From Gymnogyps californianus (taxonomy: Eukaryota; Chordata; Aves; Accipitriformes; Cathartidae), in assembly GCF_018139145.2 (NCBI RefSeq), contig NC_059471.1, positions 210,075,494 through 210,139,493 on the forward strand: a DNA stretch of 64,000 bases, given 5' to 3'. Position numbers and translations under genes: made by a program. The notes below the pieces were generated by a model, which was not told the origin of the DNA, did no database searches, and saw only the letters and a program-made list of their open reading frames with translations. Positions 1 to 12,938 of the stretch are shown piece after piece (within the stretch, counting starts at the first letter, position 1; every line of letters begins with the position of its first letter).

Positions 1-3000
1 ATCTGGAAGGTTTGTTTAAACGCATATTCTGTGAGTTAAGCAGTGAGTTAAAAGCATTAGCATGATGACTGCCTCTTTCCCCCTCTGCACGCAGTCTTGT
101 TTCATAAGAAAATTTCCTCCTCTCCACACGTAGTAGAGATACACCAGGTATTGATATGATACTGTTTTCTATTTGAGCATAGGAAATAAAAGGTTTTCAG
201 AGATGTCTTGACACCTCTACAATCTTGTTTTCAATTCAAACTCGTAGACATAGTTTGCCACCTTGTGGCAAATGTGCTTTTAAAAACTATGAATGAATAG
301 ACCTGTTGTCACAAATCATGTTTTATTACAATCATTTTCCAAAATCTAAGTCCTAGTTCAAAATAACAGTCTTTAAAACATGGACCCTCTTTTATAGGAG
401 GCAAAATAAAAAAAACCAAACATGTCTTTTTTTTTTTTAAGTAATCTCTCAATTTAACTAATTGAAGTACACTGCTGATATCTGCAGCCAAGAAAAAACA
501 TTTAAGCATTGTTCACACCAGCCTTGGAAGTCGTGTAATTTATGTAGGCTGTTGACAGCTAAGTAACTAAAGGCAAAGTCTTTCATGCATACAGGTGCAG
601 TCTTACTAAGAGAAAGGCTTTTTTCTTAAGATCAGTGGTTATGGTGAAACTACCAGCAAAGACCAAGGTATTACAAGTAGCTGATGTTTCAGTTCAGTGG
701 TGAAACCACAAATAAACACTGGAAAATTGGATTGAGTCAACCAGAAATAAAAATACTGCAGAATCATTTTCTGTTCATTTCCAGTCATTTTATATAGAAA
801 GAACAGCTTGAGCAGACTTACATGTATTCAGCTAGGATGCTAGAAACAAAGATCGAAACACCTTTCTACCTAATTTGGAGCTGCATCTACAGCCATCCTG
901 AGTATCTAACCGTTAGACAGTAGAATCTGCTTCCTTTTTCCGGGTCATTCACTAGCCAAATAGTTTATAAACAAGTGTTTTGGACATAAATCTGAAATGT
1001 AAGAGACATAAAATTCATTGCCAGTTGTGGACTGGGAAGAAAGGAGCTCTGAACCTCGGTCCACCATATGCCAGAGAAGTGCTCTAGAGAGTGAGCATGT
1101 GTATCTGAGAACGACTGCCACCCGTACATTGGCTCTTGATGAATTATTCCACAGACCCTCTCCTTTCCCCCATGTTTTTGATTCTCCTGTTACTATTGTC
1201 TCAACCTGGGCATTCATTTGAAGAGTCTTAAGTCATCTGAAATGCTTTTCTGTTAATTACTACTACTAACTGGGAAGAAAAACCTATTCTTAATTGGGCC
1301 AGTTTGCTTTTTTTTTTTTTTTTGAGTTAACAGGCTAAACTAGCTTACGGCAATGCCAGGATTTACTCAGATTGAATAACTCCAGCTTCAAGCTGTCTTG
1401 TCCTTAATTTTTGCCAAATGTAGATTCAGTTTTGCCTAGAAGTTTCTTTTGGCCCACAGATCCCATCCAGGGAATCTTTTTGTTTTATATGTGTTTCGCT
1501 GCTTTGGTACAGGCTCTGAGGCATAATGTAGATGCGAAAGAGAAACTCATGTGGCTTAGGTTGATTAGTAATTGTCAGCAGGTCCTTACTGTCCTAACAG
1601 ATTAGTCTCCTAACACCAACTACACAAGAGAGTAACCAACTCTTTTTCACATACAGATATTCTCAAAAAAGAAGAGAAGAGCAGTAGTTCATTGGAAAGG
1701 GTTTTCCTCAGCTGCAACTGTTGTGTTTTCCATCAAGTTTTTAATATTAAGCCATAAAGGACAGTTGGAAAGCTGTCCAAAAAGTAAAGAGCAATTCATG
1801 TAGTTACTTCGAAGTGGCAGAGAGTTCCATGACAAATCATTCAGTGTTTCTGTAGCATATAATGTGCTAGCTCATTTTGAGATGTCATAAAACACAGTTC
1901 TCTGGATGACTTTTTCTCCATGTACTTAGGAAAACTTCCATTTCTGTTTTGAATGAGAGATGAAATCAGACCACACAGCTGTTTCTCAAAGGCATAGGTC
2001 TCTACAGTCTTCCTCTCATGAGCAGATCTTTCCTGCCTCCTCCCCCTTACTGTCTGAATATATAGACCATTTGGATTGCTTATTTTTTGCTTGTACTTTG
2101 AAGCTATCTTGACATGTTGTCCTGTTTCATATCACTTTATGGGCTGATATAGTCATGCCAAGACTGAGTATCCTCTTCCACTTGTGGTTTTTTTTCCTTT
2201 AGAAAGCAGATACAAGCCCCTCTCCCTGCTCCATCCAAGGAGCAATTAATGCAATTGCAAAATGAGGGGAAACTGGGCGGCTTTAACTTGCCTAATCTCT
2301 CAGTATCTATATGCCAGACTAGTTTCCTACGTAAGGTTACAAGAGCCTTAAGATGGTTTTCACTTGCTGCACCTATTTTGAAAATCAGGAATAAGTAATG
2401 CACATGTTAACTCAGCCTTGGCCATTTTCTAGGTTCAAGAAATAAGAAATACTCTACTATTTAGCAGTAATGAGACTGAAAATCCGCCCAAAATGGATTG
2501 ATTCCTTTCCTCTCTTTGTTTACCAGGAATCTTTTTTGTTCCTTTGTGTTTCTAGTGCATGGCACTCAAGAAGAGGACAGAATACCTGAGCTCTATCATA
2601 AAAACACAAGGGCTCAGGCTCAAGAGCTTTCTGATGCCTAAATTAAATAAGTTTAGTCTATCAGCAGTTCAGTCATACCCTGCTAAGCTACTCTGTTCTT
2701 CCTCTGTGTAAGTATATAACTATCAAGTCACCCAGGAGCACTAAATAATGACTTATTTTTGAGCCTCAAGCATATTAAAAAATCGGTATAAAATAAGGAT
2801 GATAAATATTCTAGCATGTAGTAGATTGTAATGACTCAGTTTCTACACTAAAAATCTGAACTTTTAAACAAATCAGAAGTAAAACAACTTTTTAGGAAGA
2901 CGAAAGCTGCAATTTCTTGTAACTCTGAGATCCAATGTTTTAAAGAAAAGGGAGGAAACACCACTTATGAATCTTCAATTATGAACACACCACCATGAAT

Positions 3001-6000
3001 CTTCAGTAAAATTATGGGAGCCATGCAAGTTAAAAATGCAGTACTTAATCTAACTTTTTTCTTCCTATCATCTAAACTACTAGCCTTTGGGCTAACATGA
3101 AAGGTATTCAGCTCTTACTCACAGTGGGTAGATGACTCACTAGAAGCAACTGCCCGATTAGGAGGAAAGTGCTCCTAACAGCAGCTGAAGAATGAACAGC
3201 TGCAGAGAGCATCACTGTATACATCAGATGGTATAACCGATATCCTTTTCCCTTCACGCTCTAACATAAGAGTGTAAACTACCTTTGGGGGAATAATAGA
3301 TAAAGTAGGTAAGTGTTGCATGAATTTATATCATTGAGATTATAATTTGGGAATCTCTAAACAAAACTGTGTTAATGAATTTAAATTATGTTCCTTACCA
3401 ATTACTTGATTATTAAACCAAATTATCTTCAAATATTCTAGAAGGTACCCAGTGTTCAGACAAAATAGCTACTTATCAGCTCTAAGTATTTGCATACATA
3501 AGCCTGAGGGTTTTTTAAATTCTTGTCATGAAAATATGTTCTTCTTGCCTTTTCAAGGTGCAGTGGAGGCAAGAGATGCCAGTGGGCAGGGGTACATGTC
3601 AAGTGGCTTTGGGATGTATCCCTATAATTTTATGAGGAGGTTTTGGTTTTTTTTAATTAAGAGAAAAATGGAAAAAAAATCATTTTTTTAGCAAGCATTG
3701 ATTGAGACTTTCATCCAAAGGGTTAGGTTCAACTCTTCTATTAATTTTGTTCAACAATCCCTGTCTACATTCCAGAAATTCCTCTGAATTTTTCCCTTAA
3801 GCTGAATGAGAAGTATTTGAAAACTTTAAATTTGATTTGACAAAGACTTTTTTTTTCTTGGTAATCCTAACCCAAAACTCTGCCCACTTTTAAGCATAAC
3901 ACTTAGACTGGGATCTAGATAAATACATGGAGGTGGTCATTTTATCTCTATAACAAATCAAACCAAAACTTCAGGCATGAGCACCTTTAGGGAGTTCGGA
4001 TTCATGTTTGAATCCAAATGCTGTGTTTTAGGCTCTCTTCAACAGATACGCATGCAGTAATTGGAAATCACCTCGTGCTGCTTGGAGGGAACCTTTGAGG
4101 GGCGTGACATCATTTCTTCCTGTGTCAGGGAATAACGGATGTTAAAAGCCACCCAACCAGCATATTAAGACCTACAGGTTTTCTTCTGTACACCGAGTAC
4201 AATTAAGTTTTCGTGGGTTCCTACAGGATTTTGTGGGTTTGCTTATTACAGAAAACCATAATTTTTTTTTTGAACCCTTGGAGTAAAATCAACAGTCTCA
4301 TGTATGTAAAGAAAATTATCTTATCTGACATCTGCACGTGGGGTTTTTAACTTGACTATGGGAACATGAGGCTTTTGCTGTCAGTGTGCCTGTCCATGTG
4401 TATTCCTAATTTTTTGCACTTCCTTTCTCCTCCCAGTGAAACCAATACTTTATTAAAGGAATTCAGCAGGGGAGAATTATCAAAGATAATTAAGCTTCTA
4501 CCTGTTTTGTGAAAATGGATGACCAGCTACAGCAAGAGAACCTATGTGTTATGCCTAATGGAGGAAAAAAGGAGATGTTCGTGTTCACGCATCTCCCACA
4601 TGGGAAGAGTTTTTAAGCAGATCCCAGACACAGGAAAAGTTTCAAATGGAGCCTGTGCTTTCTTAGACTCTGAAGTCAGTCAGGCATGCAGCAGAAATAT
4701 ATTGAGCACAAGCCTTCCTGTGCTTGTGGAACTCGTCGTTTAAGTAATTAGTCTTCATGACTGTATACAAACAACGTATATAAAGAGAATGCTTCTGGTA
4801 CAGTTGTTTTTTATGCGAGAGCAGATGAAACACCAGTTGGGCAAGAGATTTCCCTTTGTGAATTAATCTAACAACTGCAGGGTCAATTACCTCTTATCCT
4901 CCCATACACTGACTTGGAACAGCAGCTGTCTGTTGTGTTCTGCCTGCCTGGAAGGCATAAGAGTATGTGATAGGTACATTGTTTTAATTAGCATTCTTGC
5001 ATGGACTTACACACAATTAATGTTAAATTTAGTGCATGATGAAGCAGCTTGAAAACTGTTAGAAGGAAGGCAACTGGACCAGGTTGTTGTTTTGATCTCT
5101 TGTGTACCTTGAATCTACCGGGAAAAGGTCTGACTTCCTTCTAATGAACATTGCTAGTGTGCCTTGTGTCTTATGTATGGCTCATTGCTTTTCAGTCTCA
5201 TTTCCTAAAAGTCTTGACTGAGTAAAATACCTCATTGTGCCCTGACATGGAAAAATAACCATGATTATTTCTTAAATTTCTGAAGCAAGTTCTGTGGGAG
5301 ACGTATGTTCTCAGAAATGCCTGAGCAATACTGTGGCTCTTCAACCCTGTTATGATACCACAACATCTCAGAGTTTACCCTAGAGGTAAATGCAGCAAGA
5401 TATCATTGCTGAAAGATTTTTTGTGGTACTTTTTTCATCTGCAGTATGTTTTTTTCATTGTGAAGACCAGAAATCTGTGCAAGATAATCTGAAAGAAAAA
5501 TTTGACTTTTTTCTCAATATATTCACAAGACATAAGGACATCTCTGAGGCATGGGTTGTAGTTAACTGTCTACAGAGAAATTTTCATGTGAATAAACTTT
5601 GGGATGTCTGTAAAAGAAAGCAACCAAGATACTATAATGCAACTTGTCTGCAGTGGGGGATAGTGGAGGAAAGGTTTTCCTCAGAGATACTTCTCTAACA
5701 GTCTTCCCATCTTTTATCTGTCATAACATGATTTCTTCTCTTTTCTCTAATATTTTGTAATTTGTCAGAGGTTTTGTTTTCAAATATAAGTGCTTTTACA
5801 GGGGAATGAGGTATTGATGAGAATCTTTTACTGTTACAGACACTTCCATTAAAACAGTTTGCCTCATTCTTGGAAGAGGCCGGCTTTTCCTCTGTGTCTC
5901 TCTCTCAGCTGTAACTGATTCACCAGCTCTCTCTTTCTCCTTGGCACTTACAATTTTGCACTTCAAAAATCCCTAGTCCCAGACTTTTCTGGAAAGATGA

Positions 6001-8880
6001 GTCTGGCTGTGAACACAATTTCTAAAAAGCTACTCTGGAAGAAAAATTATGAGCAGAATAGTCCAGAGGGGACCAAAAAAAAAAAAAGAAAAAAAAAAGA
6101 AAAAGAAAGGACTTCCTATCCCCTGGCATATCTGTCATGGCCCTCTGTGTTTAATTGTAACATTAAGGGTTTCATCCTGGGATATCTATATCAGTAATCC
6201 CCAGTAAGACATTAGCACCTTTCACTGTGACAGCACTTTTCTGAACGTGTTCCTCCATGCTCCTTCAAACGCATAGTCCTTAACTCCTATTAGCCAATAA
6301 ATCTGTCCTTTAAAAATATAGATTTTCTCCTTTAATATTTCCTTCCTCCAGTATAACAAACAAAAGACACAGCTTTCCATTGTCTGAAAGATGGGAAGTA
6401 TTTTAAAGAACATTAACAGGATTCTTCTGAAAGCATATATTATTATCCTGCTACTGGTGCTTTTAGTCTCATTATCAACAAGACAAATCATTTTTATTCA
6501 ACTCTATTTATACATGTGGTAGACCAAGAGAAAATGTTTTTAAAAAGGCTCAATGAGGTGTTATTTAAATGTGGTTTTCAGCTTTAAGTGATTTATTATC
6601 TATAAATTGAAAGATTTCGTTCCAGAAGGCTCTAGGACGCTGCATATTCCTCCTTGTTGCAAGCTGTATTTGGGCTAAGATTACAGCAGGTGAAAGTTCT
6701 ACTGTCTGTTCAACAGACCTTATGAAATAATTACATCCAGGAACCATTTGGCTCTCATTAGATCCAACACTGAAGGAGCAAAATCTTTTGAAGGAAGGAA
6801 ACCTCCCTCCCCCAAGCAACACCCCACATCCACACACAAATATCCTGTAGGCAAGTTCTTTCTCTCCTGAAAATATGCTTAGTAAGCATAGAAACCTGAC
6901 TTCATGGACCTACCACTGTTTTTTAAATCCCATGATGTTTTCATTTCATAGGGCATTACTAATTAATTATGTGTCTTAGTCTTCTTCTGCCTTCCAGTGT
7001 TTTTCCCTGTACTATATTTTACTGCTCTGAATTTTTGTGTGGTTTCAGTTCTCTGCCTATTTTTTCTCCCTGTTATCTCCAGCTATTCCTTCCAGCAGTC
7101 CTATGGCCCTCCTGTATGATAAAGAATCACCGTCGCTAGTCTGAAAAGTAGTTTCAGAAGAGGAAGAAAGTAAATGCACTATTTTATACTCATGATTCCT
7201 GCTTTCTTTTTTTTTGTTATCCTTTGTGTAGATTATAATCTTCAGAAATTCATTCTGGCTCAGAATACTCCCTCATAAATCAGACCCAGGAGATTCTGTC
7301 TAAAACTTCTCAACAGACCAGGCATCAGAGAGTTGGCTCAGAGCTTCACTTCTTTTCTCCCTCAAAATGCATTTTTCTGTTTCTTTCCTGAGGCCTTTGC
7401 TTCATTTTCTGTGACCAGAGATGTTGCCTAAGTGTGAAAGGAAAAGGAAATTGTCAGCAACTCAGACTGGGTATATAATTGGCAGCAGAACATTACATTT
7501 CTCAAGTCCAAACCCTCTTTTTTCCACAATATATTACAACTGTAGACCTTCTGTCATCAAGAATTATGTCTGGAATGGCAGCCTTGGGAAGGCCTTAAGG
7601 GTGAGCAACTACTGAGATTTTCTTTGATAATCAGATAATTAATTCCTGAGAAACTGCAGGAGTTGAGCACACAGTTACTTATGGAAATTCTAATGAGTAT
7701 CTATCTGCATCTTCAGGTGCCAAATCTAGTCCCGTGCACCCTGCTGGTTCCTAACAAACCTTGAAGTCTGAGCACTGTCAGCACCCTCTAAAATTACTTG
7801 AAGACTGACATCGGAATGTCGCTCTAATGTTCTGGGATGTATTTGTATGAATGTCAAGAACAGAATATAGGAAGATCTTTCTTTCATTGACTATTAACTC
7901 ATTAGAAGTCTATTGAAAAATTACTAGGAAAAAAGAGAAAGAGAGTCTGAATTTTTAAGGTGCAGATTTGTTTGAAAAAATTCCATGTCTTCACTATGAC
8001 TTATCTTACATAATCAATATTTTAATTGCCTGTGTTTCTGAGATGCTTCTAGTCTGTAGCTTTCTCAGATGGTTTTAATTACAGATATCCAAGAATAATT
8101 ATGGTGAAAGTAGTGCAAAAACACAGTTCACGGTGGCCCTTGAGATGTAGGTCTAGCCAGTACAAAAAGAAGCTAAAACCAGTCCATTTATATCCTACCA
8201 TCAAGAAGATGGGTAGCAGATGTTGAAAAATATTAATATATACTTCAAGGGGAGCAAGGGGGGTGTCCTTCCATCATAAAACACATTAGTATTGCTGTGG
8301 TTGATTGTCTCATCATCTGCTATGAATATTTTCATCTTTGTAACCACCTAATACGGTCTTCTGCTTCTTATGGAAGCTTGACTCCGGGGTTTTGAGAGAT
8401 GAGGCAATCTCCCATGCCACAGAGACAGCTGCAGCTATGCTACTAAAGTACTTTCAGTCTTACCAATTTATGGAAGTTTGTATATCTATCCAACCTGTTT
8501 GATCAGTATATTCCTCCATCATCATGTTGGAATCCTTCAAGTTAAAGAGAAAAGTTTTCCATTTCTTCATAGATCATCCTCCCTTGTTTTATGTTTCATT
8601 CCTCAAGCAGTGACAAATGGTGTAGTTAATGAGGGCAGGAAGTGCAGAGACCAAAAGCCTGGGTTTACTTTCCTTTCCTGCTATGATTTCTCCTGCTTTT
8701 GTGGTCACATTTTTGTAAGTCTCAGTCCCTTCTACGGTTAGCAGGGTGCCCTCAAGACACATACCTGAAAAATTCTGTCGAGTTGCTAAGATACTATAAT
8801 AATAGAGGGGGATTTCAGGTTGTTTTTTCTGTGGCCACTCCCTAGAAGTTGGGGTTTTTTTTGATAGTTTGAGACTGTGG
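1..8880. other. AT-rich non-coding DNA, no gene recognised
   Basis: Open frames here are short (102 codons at most away from the C-rich block) and overlap on both strands without a recognisable family, a codon pattern or linked splice sites. Simple sequence is scattered through it: T-runs near 430 and 1308-1323, and an A-rich (AAAAAG-like) stretch at about 6074-6112. A near-duplicate of ATGAATCTTCA occurs around 2967 and 2996. No retrotransposon end, tRNA or conserved motif was recognised. Ancient decayed repeats or conserved non-coding elements could be present and would need a homology search. Confidence 0.6.
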
Positions 8881-8890
8881 TGGTACCCAT

Positions 8891-8936
8891 GCCCACCCCC
8901 CCCCCCCACCTCCACCACCACACCACACCCCCCCCC
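8891..8936. repeat. C-rich low-complexity block (G-rich on the minus strand)
   Basis: Two long C-runs flank a CCA/CAC-rich core. On the minus strand this gives several runs of G, with GGTGG units between them, which is a plausible G-quadruplex (and, on the plus strand, i-motif) sequence. The open frame at 8589-8921 on the minus strand takes its Gly-rich N-terminus from this block and is not treated as a gene. C-runs of this kind are also prone to length error in assemblies. Confidence 0.85.
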
Positions 8937-11762
8937 GATAACTTGGAAAGCATCAGAGTTTTCAGACTTACTAAAAAGTAATGTTTGACAGGAAAGGGTC
9001 TTCCTCTTCAGTGTCCTGAAACATCTTCTCTCTCTCCCAATGCTCAGGTTGCATGAGGTGAATATCCTGTGAGCTTAAATAGCCTTTATACCATCTTCAG
9101 AAGAAGACACTGTCAGGAAACTCAATCACTCAGAATAGACTTGTTAACTTTGGAAACAAAAATCTTTTCCCTGAAAAGGTTTATTTAAATGTTCCAATTA
9201 AAGCACACTTTCCCGATTATTTTTCCATTTTAAAAAGTCTTATAAACTGTACATTCCAGACCCTTTATCTCTCCTCAGATAAGGATTATTGTGTGCTATA
9301 GGACAAAGATTTGTGGAAGTCCCTTGCAAGTACATCTGTAGTGCGTGATGGCTATTTCCATTTCATCATGAAGAACAGGGGTTGGGAGATCTAAAACAAA
9401 GGAACGTCAAAGACATTATTTGCTGGTAGTGCAGTAAGGCTGGCCAGAAATGTTCACAGTTTGCTAATGTGATTAAATAGTGGTTAGTGACTACTTCAGT
9501 AGGAGTACCTGACTGCTTAGTATTCATTACATATGGTCCTTTTCTAGAACAAATGTAGAGGATCTGAGATTTTTCAGGGAATTTTTATTTAAAATAAATA
9601 CTGAGAAGGAAACAATTAAATCATTGCTGTAATGCTATTGTAGTTAGCAAGACTTGGGAACATTGCAAATGGTGTTCAACTAGATGCTAAAACAAAGTTG
9701 TTATTAAAATAAATGGTTTTACTTGTGAGTTTAGAGTTCAAAAAGTGCCACAACAGTTACTTAAAGAAGAAAAAAGCCAGTAAAAATTGAAGTAAAAAGA
9801 AATTAAAAGGATGTACTTGTGTGATGAGACCTCAGATGTAGTTGACCACAATTTTATTTTTCTTTCTCCTTCATGGCATTGCTTATTTGAAATGGAGATT
9901 AATGCCACATAATCATCCAAATGCTAACTCTCTCTTCTGCTACCTATGTGCTTAACTTCATCCTAAAAGATCCTAAGGTCACAGTTTTGCGATAGGAAAA
10001 GACCACAGATACTGCCAGTTCTTTCATGTTGAATATTCCCTAATTATATTAACCTTTGGTAACTGCAGAACTGGAACATGAGATTTAAAGATACACTCTT
10101 TCTTCAATTATCAACTTAAAGGACTCCCATAGTGGAGTCCCCCAGAGGAATAAAGCACTATAAGGAAAGCAAGTTATTTGCCTTGCCTCTTCTGCTTTTG
10201 ATCTTTGATATTCTTTAATGTGAGAGTCTAAATAACAAAGATACTTTGTGAGAAGTTTGAGGAAACAAGAGAAGGAATCGTTGAATCTAGAAGAGGGATC
10301 ACGCAAGTCTAACATGGGACTAATTCTGCTGAAGCCTGGTCTAACTTCATAGTGCGAAGGATCAGAATCAAGCCTCCCTGGCCTGAATGCCAAAACTAAT
10401 GTATGAGCCCTATCTAATCTTAATTCTTTTAGAAGCACCAGAACTATTTTTTTTTTTTTTAAGAGCTGTTTTTACCAGTCGCTAATGCCATTGTCCAAAA
10501 GCTGTCACAAGCCCCATTCCCAGTTCCTTCAGGTCGTGCTTCAGCCAACGGGAGTCCTTATGCAAAGCATTTCTAGAAAGGATGTTTAAAGGCACTCATT
10601 AAGCCACAGAAGGCACAGGCTCTAGCAGCTGATGCCATCACTTTCAAATTAGTGCACTGAATGTGTGAGGAATCTTACCTTGATGATCCAGTCACAATCA
10701 TATCAGTGAGCCCAACTTCTAGCCTGTGCCCTATTGACACCTCTCCTACATGGAGCTCTCCCAGGCATGAGTCCTCTGTCTCTACAAAACTGAGTATTGT
10801 CAGTCACTGAGTACACACTTATCACTACATGATGGTGTACCATTATAAAAAGATCAAATTGTCTGGAAAAGGCATGTCTTCACACCATGTTACTGTGCCA
10901 TGCGGGAGGAGTTTTCAATCCCAAAGGTCCAATAGCTTATCCACATCAACATCTTTGATTTCCTTCTAACTGCCATCAGCATAAACTACTATCTCTATCT
11001 CTGACTCCTGGTATGATGATGGCTAAAGTTTAGATGAAAGTGGGTCTATATGAAAAGAATGTTCTTTCTTATGTGCCTTTATGTGACAGCAAAAGCACTA
11101 ACAGCGATAGAAATGAAGTCGTACCAACAATCATAGCACATACATCAACCACAGTAAGATGTCATTGAGAGATTTTTTTAAAATTATTATTATTTTCTCC
11201 CAGTAAAAATACAAAAACCAAGAAAAATATAAGCACTCAGAAGCTCAACAGAAGGATAGCACCCTGACATCCAGTGAGCAGGAGGGCACGGTACCGATGG
11301 ACACATGAATAAAGAGCCAGAGGCTCTCATAGGCCCCAGCTAACTTGTAAACACATGTGGGTTCTACATGTTCACTTCTGATCTGAAGCTGTTTTCGGTC
11401 TCTAAATAGAAGGCTTGGCAAGCATGTTACTAGTCCTGGGGACTGTCTTTTTTTATCAGACCTGAGAAGTTTGCTCAAGAGAGCCAGCTGACTGACCCTT
11501 CAGCAAACGTGCCCCCCTAAATGTTGCTGTGAAGTTCCCACATTGCTCCCTCTCCAAAACTGTCCTGTAGATGGCATAAGTCTTTAAAAACTGGAAGTTA
11601 ATTATCCTTTTATTTAGGTCCCTGTATATCTGTGTTATCAAACTAGGTAAATACAAGATCTCATTTTTACAGGTCACAGTTACAGCAAAGAAAAGTGTTT
11701 AATATTTTGCTTAAAAGGATAAATCAACAGGCATTTTCCAAACTGGCTACAGAGAGGAGCAC
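8937..11762. other. Unannotated non-coding DNA upstream of the LTR
   Basis: AT-rich sequence with T- and A-runs (for example 10447-10462) and nothing recognisable as a gene or repeat family. The longest open frame (10085-10438, minus, 117 codons) has no recognised motif and is within chance expectation. The segment ends at the target duplication of the solo LTR. Confidence 0.6.
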
Positions 11763-11767
11763 CAGGG
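11763..11767 (+). repeat. Left target-site duplication of the solo LTR
   Basis: CAGGG lies immediately before the TGTATTGGG start of the LTR. The same five bases follow the LTR's CCACCACA end. A perfect 5-bp duplication next to TG...CA ends is the expected footprint of retroviral-type integration, and 5 bp is the size usual for ERVL-like elements. Confidence 0.8.
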
Positions 11768-11948
11768 TGTATTGGGTTTGCATGGCAAGGTTTTGGTAGC
11801 GGGGGGGGCTACAGGGGCGGCTTCTGTGAGAAGCTGATAGAAGCTTCTCCTACGTCCGATAAAATTAATGCCAGCGGGTTCCAAGACGGACCCACCACTG
11901 GCCAAAGCCGAGCCCATCAGCAACAGTGGTAGCGCCTCTGGGATAACA

Positions 11949-11956
11949 GATTTAAG
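11949..11956 (+). promoter_or_regulatory. Weak TATA-like box in the LTR
   Basis: GATTTAAG lies about 180 bp into the LTR, upstream of the minisatellite and the AATAAA signal, where a U3 core promoter would be expected. The match to TATA consensus is poor, so activity of this copy is doubtful. Confidence 0.3.
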
Positions 11957-12093
11957 AAAGGGAAAAGAAGTTACAGGGGAGTTGCAGTTGCAGCCAGAGA
12001 GAGAAGTGAGAAGATGTGAGAGAAACAACTCTGCAGACACCAAGGTCAGTGAGGAAGGAGGGGGAGGAGGTGCTCCAGGCGCCAGAGCAGAGA

Positions 12094-12514
12094 TTCCCCT
12101 GCAGCCCGTGGTGAACACCATGGTGAGGCAGGCTGTCCCCCTGCAGCCCATGGAGGTCCACGGTGGAGCAGATATCCACCTGCAGCCCGTGGAGGACCCC
12201 ACGCCGGAGCAGGCAGATGCCTGAAAGACACTGTGACCCCATGGGAAGCCCGCGCTGGAGCAGGCTCCTGGCAGGACCTGTGGACCCGTGGCCCCGTGGA
12301 GAGAGGAGCCCACGCTGAAGCAGGTTTGCTGGCAGGACTTGTGACCCCGTGGAAGGGACCCACGCTGGAGCAGTCTGTTCCTGAAGGACTGCACCCCATG
12401 GGAGGGACCCATGCTGGAGCAGTTCGTGAAGAACTGCAGCCCATGGGAAGGACTCACGTTGGAGAAGTTCATGGAGGACTGTCTCCCGTGGGAGGGACCC
12501 CACGCTGGAGCAGG
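12094..12514 (+). repeat. Imperfect minisatellite inside the LTR
   Basis: About nine diverged units of roughly 40-60 bp follow each other. Each is built around CCC(G/A)TGG, then GACCCACGCTGGAGCAG or a variant, then a spacer such as GAAGGACTG. Unit lengths differ, so the array grew by unequal or slipped duplication and then diverged. It lies between the TATA-like box and the polyadenylation signal, so it would be part of a transcript started in this LTR. The lack of stop codons across the units explains the overlapping open frames on both strands. Confidence 0.85.
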
Positions 12515-12741
12515 GGAAGAGTGTGAGGAGTCCTCCCCCTGAGGAGGAAGCAGCGGCAGAAACAACGTGTGATGAACTGACCCAAACCCCCATTCCCCGT
12601 CCCCCTGCGCTGCTCAGGGAGGCGGGGAGGAGGTAGAGAAAATCAGGAGTAAAGTTGAGCCTGGGAAGAAGGGACGGGTGGGGGGAAGGTGTTTTAAGAT
12701 TTGGTTTTATTTTTCATTATCCTGCTCCATTTTTGACTAGT

Positions 12742-12747
12742 AATAAA
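12742..12747 (+). terminator. AATAAA polyadenylation signal of the LTR
   Basis: A canonical AATAAA sits in a short AT-rich segment of the otherwise GC-rich LTR, about 190 bp before its 3' end. This is the expected place for the end of the R region. A TG-rich stretch follows within about 35 bases. Confidence 0.6.
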
Positions 12748-12933
12748 TTAAACTAATTTTTCCCCAAGTTGAGTCTGTTTTGCCCATGATGGTAATTGGT
12801 GAAGTGATCTCCCTGTCCTTATCTCGACCCACGAGCCTTTCATTTTATTTTCTCTCCCCTGTCCAGCTGAGGAGGGGAGTGATAGAGCGGCTTTGGTGGG
12901 CACCTGGCATCCAGCCAGGGTCAATCCACCACA

Positions 12934-12938
12934 CAGGG
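12934..12938 (+). repeat. Right target-site duplication of the solo LTR
   Basis: CAGGG follows the CCACCACA end of the LTR and matches the five bases before its TGTATTGGG start exactly. Confidence 0.8.

Larger units (their letters stand above)
11768..12933 (+). mobile_element. Solo LTR of an endogenous retrovirus (probably ERVL-like)
   Basis: Seen in sequence: a 1,166-bp block that is far more GC-rich than its surroundings. It begins TGTATTGGG, ends CCACCACA, and is flanked by a perfect 5-bp repeat (CAGGG). It contains a weak TATA-like box (GATTTAAG, 11949-11956), an imperfect minisatellite (about 12094-12514) and an AATAAA polyadenylation signal (12742-12747). There is no primer-binding site, internal gag/pol/env sequence or second LTR next to it, so the internal region was presumably lost by recombination between the two LTRs. 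From general knowledge I recall closely similar LTRs as abundant in bird genomes, but the family name needs a repeat library. The 5-bp duplication favours an ERVL-type element over ERV1 (4 bp) or ERVK (6 bp). Open frames on both strands inside the LTR (up to 272 codons, minus) come from its stop-poor GC-rich repeat and are not genes. Confidence 0.88.

Noticed and set aside
5390..5698. 102-codon plus-strand frame as a small secreted protein
   Set aside because: The hydrophobic N-terminus comes from T-rich sequence. No cleavage-site pattern, homologue or transcript signal is visible.
11747..12565. 272-codon minus-strand open frame as a protein-coding gene
   Set aside because: It lies almost wholly within the solo LTR and overlaps other long frames on both strands. 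Its Ser/Gly/Pro-rich translation follows the minisatellite units, so composition explains it.
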